A DNA stretch of 64,000 nucleotides from Flavobacteriaceae bacterium (GCA_009886625.1 QXZA01000008.1:1-64000), one strand, 5' to 3'. Shown: positions 1 through 9,120, counted from the first letter of the stretch. The notes: a model not told the origin generated them from the letters alone. Numbers and translations are program-made.

Positions 1-6
1 AACCAA

Positions 7-447
7 TTATAAAATTCCAAATTGATTAAAATGATATGAAGTGTGGAAATAAACTAGTTTCTTAAATAAAATAGTTTCAATATTACCATATATGTTGTGA
101 ATAGTATAATGAGATTTTAACTCCTTAACTATTTTAATATTTTCAGTAAGTCTGTTTTTTTGAATTAAAAATGATTCTTCTGGAATAAAAGGTTTAAACT
201 CTTTTAAGGTTTTTGAATTTTTTGGATACTTATTAATATCAAAGTCTAATGATTTTAAATATTTCAAAAATACTTTTCCAAAAAGTCTCCCAAATAATCT
301 TGTCCAAAGACTAATTTTTTGGTTTCCCAACGAGACTTCAATAAAATTATTACAATGATTAATCATTTGAACTGAATTCATTTTTCCCCATTTAGGGGAT
401 GTCTCTTCATCAAGATAATTCAACTTATCAATAAGGGAATCATAAAT
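7..447 (-). CDS. DUF1569 (DinB-like) family protein
   Basis: Predicted cytosolic protein of about 146 residues. The stretch SPKWGKMNSVQMINHC near the N-terminus and HFNQFGIL at the C-terminus fit the DUF1569 pattern (WGkM..qMi.Hc ... H...QFG), a DinB-like four-helix family in which histidines may bind a metal; the reaction is unknown. The reading frame stays open upstream through the tRNA gene, so I chose the internal ATG at 447, which gives the usual family length of about 150 residues. An alternative ATG at 516 would add a segment encoded by a 12-bp tandem repeat and is less likely. The gene lies downstream of the CAU tRNA and its terminator on the same strand. Confidence 0.75.
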   Translation of the reverse strand: MYDSLIDKLNYLDEETSPKWGKMNSVQMINHCNNFIEVSLGNQKISLWTRLFGRLFGKVFLKYLKSLDFDINKYPKNSKTLKEFKPFIPEESFLIQKNRLTENIKIVKELKSHYTIHNIYGNIETILFKKLVYFHTSYHFNQFGIL

Positions 448-468
448 CATACTACAAATTAATGATTT

Positions 469-492
469 TGGTTCGACAATTGGTTCGACAAT
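469..492. repeat. 12-bp perfect tandem duplication
   Basis: TGGTTCGACAAT occurs twice head to tail (469-480 and 481-492). It sits between the tRNA terminator and the chosen DUF1569 start. If the longer start were used it would encode a duplicated IVEP. It looks like a simple slippage duplication. Confidence 0.8.
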
Positions 493-502
493 TAAATCAT
501 TA

Positions 503-540
503 AAAACAAAAACCCTCATAGTCAAGGACTTAGAGGGTTT
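503..540 (-). terminator. Rho-independent terminator after the CAU tRNA
   Basis: An 8-bp stem pairs AAACCCTC (510-517) with GAGGGTTT (533-540). On the minus strand it is followed by a T-rich run (TTTTGTTTTTAA), immediately after the tRNA 3' end. This is the layout expected for terminating the tRNA transcript before DUF1569. Confidence 0.7.
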
Positions 541-542
541 GT

Positions 543-619
543 TGGTGGTCCCACCTGGGCTCGAACCAGGGACCAACTGATTATGAGTCAGCTACTCTAA
601 CCAACTGAGCTATAGGACC
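543..619 (-). tRNA. tRNA with CAU anticodon (elongator Met or Ile2)
   Basis: A complete cloverleaf reads on the minus strand: acceptor GGTCCTA pairs with TGGGACC; the anticodon arm is GCTGA-CTCATAA-TCAGT with anticodon CAT; the T-arm contains GGTTCGAGCC. The 3' CCA is encoded at 543-545, and the body without CCA is 546-619. CAU tRNAs may be initiator Met, elongator Met or lysidine-modified Ile2. The CTCATAA loop fits elongator Met or Ile2; I cannot separate these by eye. Confidence 0.93.
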
Positions 620-855
620 TATTAATGAACGTTTCATTAATTAAAGTATAAAATTAATACATATTGTCAAATTTTCAGTGTTTAAACGAGACTCTTTTCA
701 AAAACACTCTAAATGTTTCTTTTTCAAAAAAAGCCTTAATCGTTTTGGTCTAATTATTAAAACTTCCTTTCAAATTGTATTGTGAAACTAAATACTGTTT
801 ATGTGGAGATGTAAAGAGACTTTTTTTTACTCACTACAAAATAGTAAAAAAACAT

Positions 856-863
856 TATTTTTG
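856..863 (+). promoter_or_regulatory. TAnnTTTG promoter core of the adhesin-sprF operon
   Basis: TATTTTTG matches the Bacteroidota -7 element TAnnTTTG and lies 17 bp before the ATG at 881. No clear -33 TTG was seen, so this is moderate evidence. Confidence 0.5.
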
Positions 864-880
864 CAGTATTAGATTTAGTA

Positions 881-3800
881 ATGAAAAATAGTCTCTTTGT
901 AGGCGCTTTGATGAGCCATTTATTTTTTTGTTCGTTTGTCAATGCCCAAACCTCTGCTGTTGCTCCGACACTATCAACAGAGTCCTCCCTAGCTCTAGAT
1001 GTTAATTTAGACGGTGACCAAAGCGATTCAGTATATCTTATTTCAACTTTAGAAGAATTACTTTGGATTCAAGAACAAATTGAAAATAATTCTTCAACCA
1101 GTTGGTCTAAAGGAAAAATATTTCTTCAAACTGCCGATATTGATGCTTCACCCACAGAATTTTGGGATGACTCAGACGATGATAGTGTTGGAGGTTCGTA
1201 TAATGATTCTAATGATGCTTCAGCAAATGGTAATAATGAGGGTTGGAAGCCTCTTGGTTGGGGGTCACAATATGATTATTTTGAAGGGTTCTACAATGGA
1301 AATTATCATAGAATAATTAATCTACATATAAATAGATCTACTACAAACTCTGATGATGGTTCTGTAGGCTTTATAGGCGAATTAAGTGATGATTTTTTCA
1401 ACCCCTCAGGGGTTATTAAATTGGGAATTCTGAATGCTAATTATATTATCAATTCTGGATACAGTCCAACAACAATTGGAGGGATAATAGCCGGAGAGGC
1501 TTTGTCTCTGGGTGCAACATTTTTTCTTAGCGATCTGTTTTTTGAAGGGACCATTGACTTTTCAAGCTCAACATCTGGTCCAGATTATGTTGGCGGTATC
1601 TTGGGAAACTTTGTAATTTCTTCAGACTATAAATTAAAAAACACCTATTTCCTTGGGACAATTAAAGGTGAGAGTACGACCGTTGGGGGTATAGCAGCTC
1701 GTTTTAATGGGATGTCGCTTGAAAATACATATGCTAAAGGAAATATTATTGGAGAAGATTTTGCTGTTGGAGGGCTTGTAGGAAATGTTGTTAATTCGGT
1801 AAATAGCGGTACACCTACAATTAAAAATTCGTATTCTGCTATTTTATTTAAGGAACTAGATGGGAGTAGTGTGATTAATGCTCCAATTTCGAGACATAAT
1901 AAATATACCGGTAATAATACACCTCAAATTGATAATATATATTGGGACAGTACACTTAGTAATTCTAAGAATTTTTACGAAAATATCGATACGGGTATAG
2001 TAACATCAACTATAAACTCAGAAGGTTTGCCTACTTCTACATTAGCTTCATCAAGCGCTCTAAGTAAAAGTGGGTTAGATTCCTCAACCATTTGGGGTCA
2101 GAATGACGCAATTAATGATGGATATCCTTATTTGAAAGGATGGATGGATTTTGGGCTTTCTTCTACAACGCTTTCCGATCAGATTTCAGCAAATGACAAA
2201 GTTGGAGATTTTGTTTTTTTGAATGGTGGCGTAAGTACAACTGTGGATAGTTATGTTATCAGTTCCACGCTCTATGATAATCAATATTTTGATATAAGTT
2301 CAGCCGAACTTACTATTAATTCAGCTGGGGTCTCTCAAATTGCTGGTGGCACTACTAGTTTTAAGATTTTGGTTGAAATAACTACGACGGAGTCACCACC
2401 AACCCAATTAAAAAGAACGTTTAAAATAGACGTACTTGACATTACTCCTCCAGAAGCAACGCTGAGCCAAAACCACAACGACTTAATTGTTAAAGGGGGT
2501 GAGGTTGTCAGGATAACTGCAACATTTGATGAGAGTTTATCCACCGCAGCAACACTCTCTATAACCACTACCGGTACAGTAATCACGATGACTGAATCTG
2601 CTTCTACAGCCTCAAAAGTTTGGTTTTATGACTGGACTGCTCCTACGAATCAGTCATTGGACGGTGCGGTTTATATTAATGCAGAGGGTAAAGACGCTGC
2701 TGATAATCGAGGTTCCAGCACTCAAAGTATTACACTAACGCTTGATAATTATTTCGATTTTAGTTTAACTGAAGATGACGCTGATGATGTTTTTGTCACT
2801 GGAGAACAAGTCGTTTTTACGCTGACTGCTACAGAAACACTTTCATCAACTGTTACAGGATCTGCGGATTATCCAGAACCATCATCTGGGAGTAGTTTTG
2901 ATTTTACAAACAGTTATGCCCCAGACACGGATTCGACATGGTCGAGAACCTTTTCTCATCCACCCGGATTGACAGGAGTGGTGACGGTAACCGTAACCGC
3001 TTCCGATATTGCTACAAATGTTGTTTCTAAAGTCTTGACTTATCAAATTGACACTAAGGTGGCAACTATAAATACGATTACTCAAATCACACCCGATGGT
3101 ATTTACACAGACGATGATACGAATCCTTCAAACTCCGACACAATCAGTCTGACTGTAGTGTTTGATGAACCAGTTCTAATCACGGGAACTCCAAGACTAC
3201 CTTTGAATATAACCAAAAGTAATGGATCAATTGCTTATGCGACTTATGTAAGTGGTTCAGGAACGTCCACACCCACTTTTGTTTATACTGTAGAGGATGG
3301 TGATATCACCGGTGCTGTAGATTTAAAAACAGATGGAACAGGACTGGATCTGAATGGAGGTACGATCAACGATACAGCTACAAATACGGCAGATGTTTTA
3401 TTTGCTACGAACTCAGCAACGCTGTCTACTTTAATTGAAGTGAGGGCAACCGATCCTGGATTGTCAGTAGAACTTACTTCTGATAATACAGAGGATCCAA
3501 CTGCTGTAAAAGAAGGTCAAGTTATAACTGTCAGTATTTTATCCGATTCGGCATGGGCATTAGATGCTTCAACAATATCTATGACTATTTCGGGTATGAG
3601 TCCCCAACCTACATTAACATTTACAGAAACAGGGACAAACCCCTATACCTTCACGGCTAGTTTTACGTTAACAGCTTCTAATACCTATACGCAAGGCGCC
3701 GTAGTTTTTTCATTAGAGGCTTCAGACTCTATTTCATCAACTAAAGTAACTGCCCCAAATAAAGTAGTTACAGATCAAACTGATTTAAGCGGGAGCTTTA

Positions 3801-6800
3801 GCTTTGATAATACAGCACCAACAATTACTTCTTCAAATGCAGCAACCATCACTGAGGGTAGGACAGCAGGTCCTACTATCACAGCTAGTGAGCGCGCACA
3901 GTTTTCTATTGTCGGCGGAGCGGATCAAGGAAAAGTCTCAATTAATCCTAACACAGGAGCGATTACTTTTACAAATCCTCCAGATTTTGAAAATCTTGAT
4001 GATGCTGATGGAAATGGGGTCTATGAAGTTATTGTTCAAATCTCAGATTTGGTTGGTTATACTGTTACTCAAACCCTCAATATTACCGCTTTAGAAGTGC
4101 CCTATGGAATTGAATTTACTGAGGTTGAAGCCAATCCTTCAGAAGGAGAAGCTGGAAGCTATACTGCAGTACTTACTTCTGCCCCTACAGCATCAGTTAC
4201 CATACCCATTTCATCCACCAATGGTAGTGTAAGCAACTTAGATCCAAGTACACTCACCTTTACTCCCGAAAACTGGAACGTTCCTCAGACCATAACTATC
4301 AATACCGTAAATAATGATTCTGCTGATGGAGATTTGGAAATATTAATTACTACAGGAAAACCCTCGTCCGATGACCCTAACTATAATGATTTAAATGCTG
4401 CTGATACCAATGACTTTACGATTATATTGATTGATGATGAAATCGATACAGACAATGACGGTTTCTTTGACTACGAGGATGATTTCCCCGATGACCCTGA
4501 TGAATCTCTTGATACAGACGGAGATGGTGTGGGAAACAATGCCGACATAGATGATGACGGAGACGGTTGGTCTGATGCAATTGAAGAATCAGAGGTAACA
4601 AATCCTTTGGATGCCAGTGACAAACCTCTAGATACAGATGGAGATGGAGTCAGAAATTCGCAAGATACTGACGATGATAATGATGGTGTTTTAGACTCTC
4701 AAGATGATTTCCCCTTAGACAGTACAGAAAGCGTCGATACCGATGGAGATGGTATTGGAAATAATGCCGATACAGATGATGACGAAGATTCTTATTCTGA
4801 TGCTGTAGAAATAAATGAAGGAACTGACCCTTTAGATTCGAGTAGCTTCCCAGAAGATCAAGACGGGGATGGCATTTCCGAACAAGATGAACTTTTACTT
4901 GGAACAGATCCAAACAATCCAGATACTGATGGAGATGGAGTCAATGACAAACAAGATGCTTTTCCACTAGATCCTGAAAATGCTTTTGATACAGATAATG
5001 ATGGAATTGCAGACAGTCAAGAAGATGATATTGATAATGATGGAGTACTAAATGAAGAGGATGCCTTCCCTTTAGACCCCAATGAATCTTCAGATAACGA
5101 TGGGGACGGAATAGGAGACAATGCTGACCCCGATGATGATAATGATGGTTACAGTGACTCCACAGAGCTAGCAGAGGGAAGTGATCCTTTTGATGCCTCA
5201 ATTACACCTGTTGACAGTGATCGCGATGGTCTTTCTGATGAAGAAGAACTTGCTTTAGGAACTGATCCAAACAACTTTGACACGGACAATGATGGCGTAA
5301 ATGATAAAATTGACGCCTTTCCTCTTGATCCAGACAACAACAGTGATCAAGATGGAGATGGAATCCCGGATTTACTGGATGATGATGATGATAACGATGG
5401 CGTTTTGGATAGAACAGATGTCTTCCCCTATGATCCATTAGAAAGTGAAGATACCGATTCCGATGGTATTGGAAACAATGCAGACCAAGATGACGATAAT
5501 GACGGCTTCAGTGATCTTGAAGAGATTGAAGCTGGCACCGATCCCAAAAATAAATTAGACTTTCCAGAAGATATAGACGGAGATGGTCTCTCAAATGCTG
5601 AAGAACTCCTCATAGGAACTGATCCGAAAAATTCTGATTCAGATGGCGACGGAGTGCCTGATGGTGAAGATACCTTTCCACTAAATCCTTTGTACTCAAA
5701 AGATACCGACGGAGATGGTCTAGCCGATGCAATTGATATTGATGATGACAATGACGGTGTACCAGATACACAAGATGCATTCCCTTTAGACCCGAATGAA
5801 TCTAAGGATAATGACGGAGACGGAATAGGAGACAATGCAGACCTGGACGATGATAATGATGGTTATAGTGACTTAGACGAAATTGTGGCAGGCACCAACC
5901 CTAAAAATCCAAACGAAAGCCCTTTAGATAGTGACAATGACGGCCTCTCTGATTTTATAGAAGAGTTAAACGGAACCGATCCCAACAATCCAGATACCGA
6001 CGGTGATGGTGTCCTAGACGGTCAAGATGCTTTCCCTCTTAATGATCAATTTTCTAAGGATAATGATAATGACGGAATTCCGGATGAGATTGATGTTTAT
6101 GGGGATAATGATTCGGATGCATTAGGTGATATTCCTGATATTGACGACGATAATGATGGAATTGTGGATGTTGCTGAAAATGTGTTTATCACCTTTTTTC
6201 AAGACCACTTCATCTCTATTAATAATACCACTGGCAAAAAGAGTCCGGTTGAGCCTAAAGTAAATCAAAGGCCAAGAACTGACAGAGGTGTTGGTAAATG
6301 GAAAATTAGAAAGAAAATTGTGGGAGGTGCTGATGCGTCTAAAATGAAAATAGTTGGTGGAGAACCTTCCTCTAGCGAAGGACAACAAAAATATTTTGGT
6401 GGCCCTTCTTCAAAAAATGATGTCAGCGAAGGATACCTTGCCTTTATCAATATTCCTGATCCAAATAATCCTGACGATACCAACAGAGATGGAATTTATG
6501 AAGTGGAAATCGCCTACATTAACACTACACCAGGTGATCCTCAAGTTCCTATTCCAACCACACCACAATTTATTGAAGCAACTCCCAACGTCTTAGAAGT
6601 TTTTGAATTAGAAACCGTGGAGACTCCTGTTAGCGAAGTCTCAGTAGACCTAATTATCTCGGACACTGACGGAGACGGAATCATCAACTCAAGAGATCCT
6701 GATGATGATGGCGACCATATTTATAGTGAGTTTGAAGGCTCTTTCCAAGGCGGCTTGATTGAAGATATCACTGTTGAAAATAATGCTCAAGATACAGACC

Positions 6801-7804
6801 AAGATGGCTTTGTCGATTTTCTAGATCCAGATGATGATAATGATGGTGTTTACACTTTATTTGAAAATCCTGATCCCAATCTTGACTTTAATCCAGAAGA
6901 TGCAATCGACAGTGATTTAGATCAAATTCCAGATTACTTAGATAGGGATGATGATGGCGATGGAATCGATACAATTAATGAGGTTCCTGATCAAGATGGA
7001 GACGGTAATTCCGCTGACGCTTTAGATTTTGATAATGACGGAACCCCAGATTATTTAGATATAGATGATGACAATGATGGGCAACTTACCCGTTTAGAGC
7101 TCTCTAATGACACCAATATTATTCTAAAAGACACAGACAATGACGGCATCCCAGACTATCATGATACAGATGATGATAATGATGGTGTTCCTTCTCTACT
7201 AGAATTAAATCTAGATACAGACTCAGATGGCATCCTTAACCCCCTTGACCAAGATGACGACGGTGATGGTATCCTTACACTAAATGAAGACCTTAATCAG
7301 AATGGTGACCCTACCGATGATGATACCGATTTAGATGGTAAACCAAATTATTTAGAATCAAACGGCTTAGATGAAGACCAGGATGGTGTTATAGACCAAC
7401 TTGATACGGTTGATGATGATCCTTATAATGATCAAGACGGAGATGGTTTTCCTAACCTAGATGAAAGCATTGCTGGAACGGATCCCTTAGATCAAAACAG
7501 TTTCCCTCAAAATTTTGATAATCCCGCGCTTAAAGCTTCGATAGATATCATAACGTTTTTCTCTCCGAACAGTGATGGAATAAATGATGCGTGGCAGATA
7601 AAAGAAATAGACCGTTACTTTAAAAGTGAGGTTTTTGTGTATACTCGATCCGGATATTTAGTGTTCCAAACAAAAAATTATCGGAATGATTGGACTGGGA
7701 ATAGTAACGGCAGTCCTTTACCCGAAGGAAGCTATTACTACCGTATTGATTTAGATGGAAATAATACAATTGATTTTGAGGGCTGGCTATATTTAACAAG
7801 ATGA
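881..7804 (+). CDS. Giant T9SS-secreted protein with GLUG, Ig/cadherin-like and thrombospondin type 3 repeats
   Basis: Probable cell-surface or extracellular adhesin of 2307 residues. A signal peptide ends near VNAQ (residues 1-23). GLUG-like segments occupy about 230-320 (VGGIAARF, VGGLVGN). Ig, cadherin and Calx-beta-like beta-domains run to about 1180. Thrombospondin type 3 calcium-binding repeats (DxDGDGxxDxxD) fill about 1187-1765 and 1927-2207, split by a basic, repeat-free insert at 1765-1927. Residues 2222-2307 form a type B gliding-motility C-terminal domain (FSPNSDGINDAW ... EGSYYYRIDL ... GWLYLTR), the T9SS export signal. The gene overlaps the downstream PorP/SprF gene by ATGA, implying coupled translation. 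The ligand or surface bound cannot be read from sequence. Confidence 0.9.
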   Translation: MKNSLFVGALMSHLFFCSFVNAQTSAVAPTLSTESSLALDVNLDGDQSDSVYLISTLEELLWIQEQIENNSSTSWSKGKIFLQTADIDASPTEFWDDSDDDSVGGSYNDSNDASANGNNEGWKPLGWGSQYDYFEGFYNGNYHRIINLHINRSTTNSDDGSVGFIGELSDDFFNPSGVIKLGILNANYIINSGYSPTTIGGIIAGEALSLGATFFLSDLFFEGTIDFSSSTSGPDYVGGILGNFVISSDYKLKNTYFLGTIKGESTTVGGIAARFNGMSLENTYAKGNIIGEDFAVGGLVGNVVNSVNSGTPTIKNSYSAILFKELDGSSVINAPISRHNKYTGNNTPQIDNIYWDSTLSNSKNFYENIDTGIVTSTINSEGLPTSTLASSSALSKSGLDSSTIWGQNDAINDGYPYLKGWMDFGLSSTTLSDQISANDKVGDFVFLNGGVSTTVDSYVISSTLYDNQYFDISSAELTINSAGVSQIAGGTTSFKILVEITTTESPPTQLKRTFKIDVLDITPPEATLSQNHNDLIVKGGEVVRITATFDESLSTAATLSITTTGTVITMTESASTASKVWFYDWTAPTNQSLDGAVYINAEGKDAADNRGSSTQSITLTLDNYFDFSLTEDDADDVFVTGEQVVFTLTATETLSSTVTGSADYPEPSSGSSFDFTNSYAPDTDSTWSRTFSHPPGLTGVVTVTVTASDIATNVVSKVLTYQIDTKVATINTITQITPDGIYTDDDTNPSNSDTISLTVVFDEPVLITGTPRLPLNITKSNGSIAYATYVSGSGTSTPTFVYTVEDGDITGAVDLKTDGTGLDLNGGTINDTATNTADVLFATNSATLSTLIEVRATDPGLSVELTSDNTEDPTAVKEGQVITVSILSDSAWALDASTISMTISGMSPQPTLTFTETGTNPYTFTASFTLTASNTYTQGAVVFSLEASDSISSTKVTAPNKVVTDQTDLSGSFSFDNTAPTITSSNAATITEGRTAGPTITASERAQFSIVGGADQGKVSINPNTGAITFTNPPDFENLDDADGNGVYEVIVQISDLVGYTVTQTLNITALEVPYGIEFTEVEANPSEGEAGSYTAVLTSAPTASVTIPISSTNGSVSNLDPSTLTFTPENWNVPQTITINTVNNDSADGDLEILITTGKPSSDDPNYNDLNAADTNDFTIILIDDEIDTDNDGFFDYEDDFPDDPDESLDTDGDGVGNNADIDDDGDGWSDAIEESEVTNPLDASDKPLDTDGDGVRNSQDTDDDNDGVLDSQDDFPLDSTESVDTDGDGIGNNADTDDDEDSYSDAVEINEGTDPLDSSSFPEDQDGDGISEQDELLLGTDPNNPDTDGDGVNDKQDAFPLDPENAFDTDNDGIADSQEDDIDNDGVLNEEDAFPLDPNESSDNDGDGIGDNADPDDDNDGYSDSTELAEGSDPFDASITPVDSDRDGLSDEEELALGTDPNNFDTDNDGVNDKIDAFPLDPDNNSDQDGDGIPDLLDDDDDNDGVLDRTDVFPYDPLESEDTDSDGIGNNADQDDDNDGFSDLEEIEAGTDPKNKLDFPEDIDGDGLSNAEELLIGTDPKNSDSDGDGVPDGEDTFPLNPLYSKDTDGDGLADAIDIDDDNDGVPDTQDAFPLDPNESKDNDGDGIGDNADLDDDNDGYSDLDEIVAGTNPKNPNESPLDSDNDGLSDFIEELNGTDPNNPDTDGDGVLDGQDAFPLNDQFSKDNDNDGIPDEIDVYGDNDSDALGDIPDIDDDNDGIVDVAENVFITFFQDHFISINNTTGKKSPVEPKVNQRPRTDRGVGKWKIRKKIVGGADASKMKIVGGEPSSSEGQQKYFGGPSSKNDVSEGYLAFINIPDPNNPDDTNRDGIYEVEIAYINTTPGDPQVPIPTTPQFIEATPNVLEVFELETVETPVSEVSVDLIISDTDGDGIINSRDPDDDGDHIYSEFEGSFQGGLIEDITVENNAQDTDQDGFVDFLDPDDDNDGVYTLFENPDPNLDFNPEDAIDSDLDQIPDYLDRDDDGDGIDTINEVPDQDGDGNSADALDFDNDGTPDYLDIDDDNDGQLTRLELSNDTNIILKDTDNDGIPDYHDTDDDNDGVPSLLELNLDTDSDGILNPLDQDDDGDGILTLNEDLNQNGDPTDDDTDLDGKPNYLESNGLDEDQDGVIDQLDTVDDDPYNDQDGDGFPNLDESIAGTDPLDQNSFPQNFDNPALKASIDIITFFSPNSDGINDAWQIKEIDRYFKSEVFVYTRSGYLVFQTKNYRNDWTGNSNGSPLPEGSYYYRIDLDGNNTIDFEGWLYLTR
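4736..6163 (+). repeat. Four tandem 357-bp (119-residue) thrombospondin type 3 super-repeats
   Basis: The element encoding D(T/N)D(G/S)DGIG(N/D)NAD starts at 4736, 5093, 5450 and 5807, exactly 357 bp apart each time. Each 119-residue unit contains GTDP, two DAFPLDP-type motifs and several DxDxDG loops. The fourth copy matches for about 98 residues and then diverges. A shorter related copy (225 bp) starts at 4511. Confidence 0.9.
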
Positions 7805-8715
7805 TCATGAAAAAATTAAATTACTTACTATTATTGTTGTCTTTTTTCTCGTTTGGACAACAAGAGAGCTATTACTCCATGTACCGTTATAACATGAACG
7901 TAATCAATCCCGCATTTGCTGGAGCAGAGGGTGCAAATACCTTTTCTTTTATTTCAAGACAGCAATGGTCTTCCATTGATGATGCGCCATCAACTCTTGC
8001 TTTTTCGTATTCTTCAGCACGCAAAAACAATGTAGGTCTTGGTCTTTCAGTTGTCTCAGATAAAGTCTTTATAGAACAACAAACCTTTGCATATATAGAT
8101 TTTTCATATAAACTGGAGCTAAATGAAGGAATGGAGCTCTATCTAGGACTAAAAGGAGGGGGTAATTTTTACAATGCGGATCCAAGTGGATTGGCCTCTT
8201 ATTCTTCAATCTCGGATCCAACCAAACAACAGCTTTCTCGTTTCGTCCCTAATGTAGGAGCGGGAGCATTTTTAAATGCAGAAACGTTTTGGCTCTCTTT
8301 TTCTATTCCTAGACTTTTCAATGTAGATAGAGATAAAGATCAAGCAATTGCTTCAAAAGATCGTGTTCATTCTTATTTAGCCGGTGGAGCCTATCTACCC
8401 TTGACAAGCAACATCCTTTTCAAACCTTCTGTAATGTTAAGAAAAGTCAGTGGTCTTTCAGCAACCACTGACCTAACAGGAATGCTAAGTTGGAAAAACA
8501 CTTTTGACTTTGGGATTTCTTACCGAACTAGTAGTGCCCTCTCTTTAATGTCATTAATTTCTTTAGGAACTTTTGATATCGGCTATGCCTATGAAGTGCC
8601 TACAGAAAGTTCCCTCTCCCAACTAAACCTAAAAACACATGAATTGGTTCTTAGAATTAATCTTGGTGCTGGTGAAAGTTCCACTATTGAAACTCCTGCA
8701 TCTACAGATAATTAA
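7801..8715 (+). CDS. PorP/SprF family T9SS outer-membrane protein
   Basis: Outer-membrane beta-barrel-type protein of 304 residues related to PorP/SprF. It has a signal peptide (MIMKKLNYLLLLLSFFSFG-QQ) and the family N-terminal block YYSMYRYNMNVINPAFAGAEG followed by SFISRQQWSSIDDAPSTLAFSY. SprF-like proteins are known to be needed for secretion or attachment of individual T9SS substrates carrying type B C-terminal domains. The 4-bp overlap (ATGA, 7801-7804) with the giant substrate gene makes it that protein's likely dedicated partner. A second ATG at 7807 is a possible alternative start. Confidence 0.9.
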   Translation: MIMKKLNYLLLLLSFFSFGQQESYYSMYRYNMNVINPAFAGAEGANTFSFISRQQWSSIDDAPSTLAFSYSSARKNNVGLGLSVVSDKVFIEQQTFAYIDFSYKLELNEGMELYLGLKGGGNFYNADPSGLASYSSISDPTKQQLSRFVPNVGAGAFLNAETFWLSFSIPRLFNVDRDKDQAIASKDRVHSYLAGGAYLPLTSNILFKPSVMLRKVSGLSATTDLTGMLSWKNTFDFGISYRTSSALSLMSLISLGTFDIGYAYEVPTESSLSQLNLKTHELVLRINLGAGESSTIETPASTDN

Positions 8716-8809
8716 TAAACGCTCAGCTTTTTAATAAGTACCTAATGGATTGGAGATTTAATTTTTTTAACTAAAACCATATCCATAGTATTCATCTGAG
8801 TATATTCAT

Positions 8810-8817
8810 TACCTTTG
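8810..8817 (+). promoter_or_regulatory. TAnnTTTG promoter core of the candidate small RNA
   Basis: TACCTTTG matches the Bacteroidota -7 consensus exactly and lies about 5 bp before the structured segment beginning at about 8822. Confidence 0.5.
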
Positions 8818-8821
8818 AACC

Positions 8822-8900
8822 GTAGGGCATCACACCCTATTTTGTAAAAGGGTAGTAAGGCTATGGTTGGCTGGACCTGCCCTTTTATTTTTTTTCTTTT
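8822..8900 (+). ncRNA. Candidate small structured RNA with terminal U-tract
   Basis: A closing stem pairs AGGGCA (8824-8829) with TGCCCT (8878-8883) and is followed by a long T-rich tract (8883-8900), so the RNA could end there. Inside, ACCCT (8834-8838) pairs with AGGGT (8849-8853), and GGT (8865-8867) can pair with ACC (8875-8877). A TAnnTTTG core lies directly upstream. It has no open reading frame of its own and could be a free-standing small RNA or the structured leader of the small gene at 8945. It does not show the conserved features of 4.5S RNA, 6S RNA or tmRNA. Comparison with flavobacterial Rfam motifs such as Flavo-1 is the obvious test. Confidence 0.45.
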
Positions 8901-8944
8901 CCCCAATCAAAATCAAAAAAACTATCTTTATAAAAACAAATATT

Positions 8945-9070
8945 ATGAGCAGCAAATTTTTTGGTAATAGTAAAGTTAAATCTACCCAAGGAGAAAAAAA
9001 CAAAAAAGTGGTTACCCCAAGAGCTTCGAAAAGAACAACTGCTGTAAGAAAAACAGGAAGAGGGAAATAA
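8945..9070 (+). CDS. Small basic protein, 41 residues, function unknown
   Basis: A short open frame starts at ATG 8945, begins MSSKFFGNSKVKSTQGEK and ends RKTGRGK. It is very rich in Lys and Arg, with Ser and Thr, and has no membrane segment, so an RNA- or ribosome-associated role is plausible. It does not clearly match bTHX, the small ribosomal protein it recalls. It follows the candidate small RNA by about 45 bp; a weak TATCTTTA lies between them. Function is not assigned. Confidence 0.55.
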   Translation: MSSKFFGNSKVKSTQGEKNKKVVTPRASKRTTAVRKTGRGK

Positions 9071-9120
9071 AAATTTACCCTTTCAACACCCTCTATTACT
9101 GGCTTACAACCCAAAATGGC

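Noticed and set aside
469-619. 12-bp tandem repeat next to the CAU tRNA as an integration (att) site
   Set aside because: No integrase, no duplicated tRNA 3' end and no mobile genes nearby; a local slippage duplication is simpler.
4650-5835. Long antisense open frames within the adhesin repeats
   Set aside because: They arise because Asp/Gly-rich codons read backwards rarely give stops; compositions are biased (His/Leu or Ser/Pro-rich) and no start signals are present.
6290-6370. IVGG motifs as a trypsin-like protease N-terminus
   Set aside because: No catalytic His, Asp or GDSGGP motif follows; the resemblance is only four residues.
4441-7500. Regular short DNA repeats that might resemble a CRISPR array
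   Set aside because: They are in-frame codons for DxDGDG calcium loops with variable spacing; there are no unique spacers or cas genes.
8822-8900. Signal-recognition-particle (4.5S) RNA
   Set aside because: The conserved GGAA-type tetraloop domain and flanking internal loops are not present.
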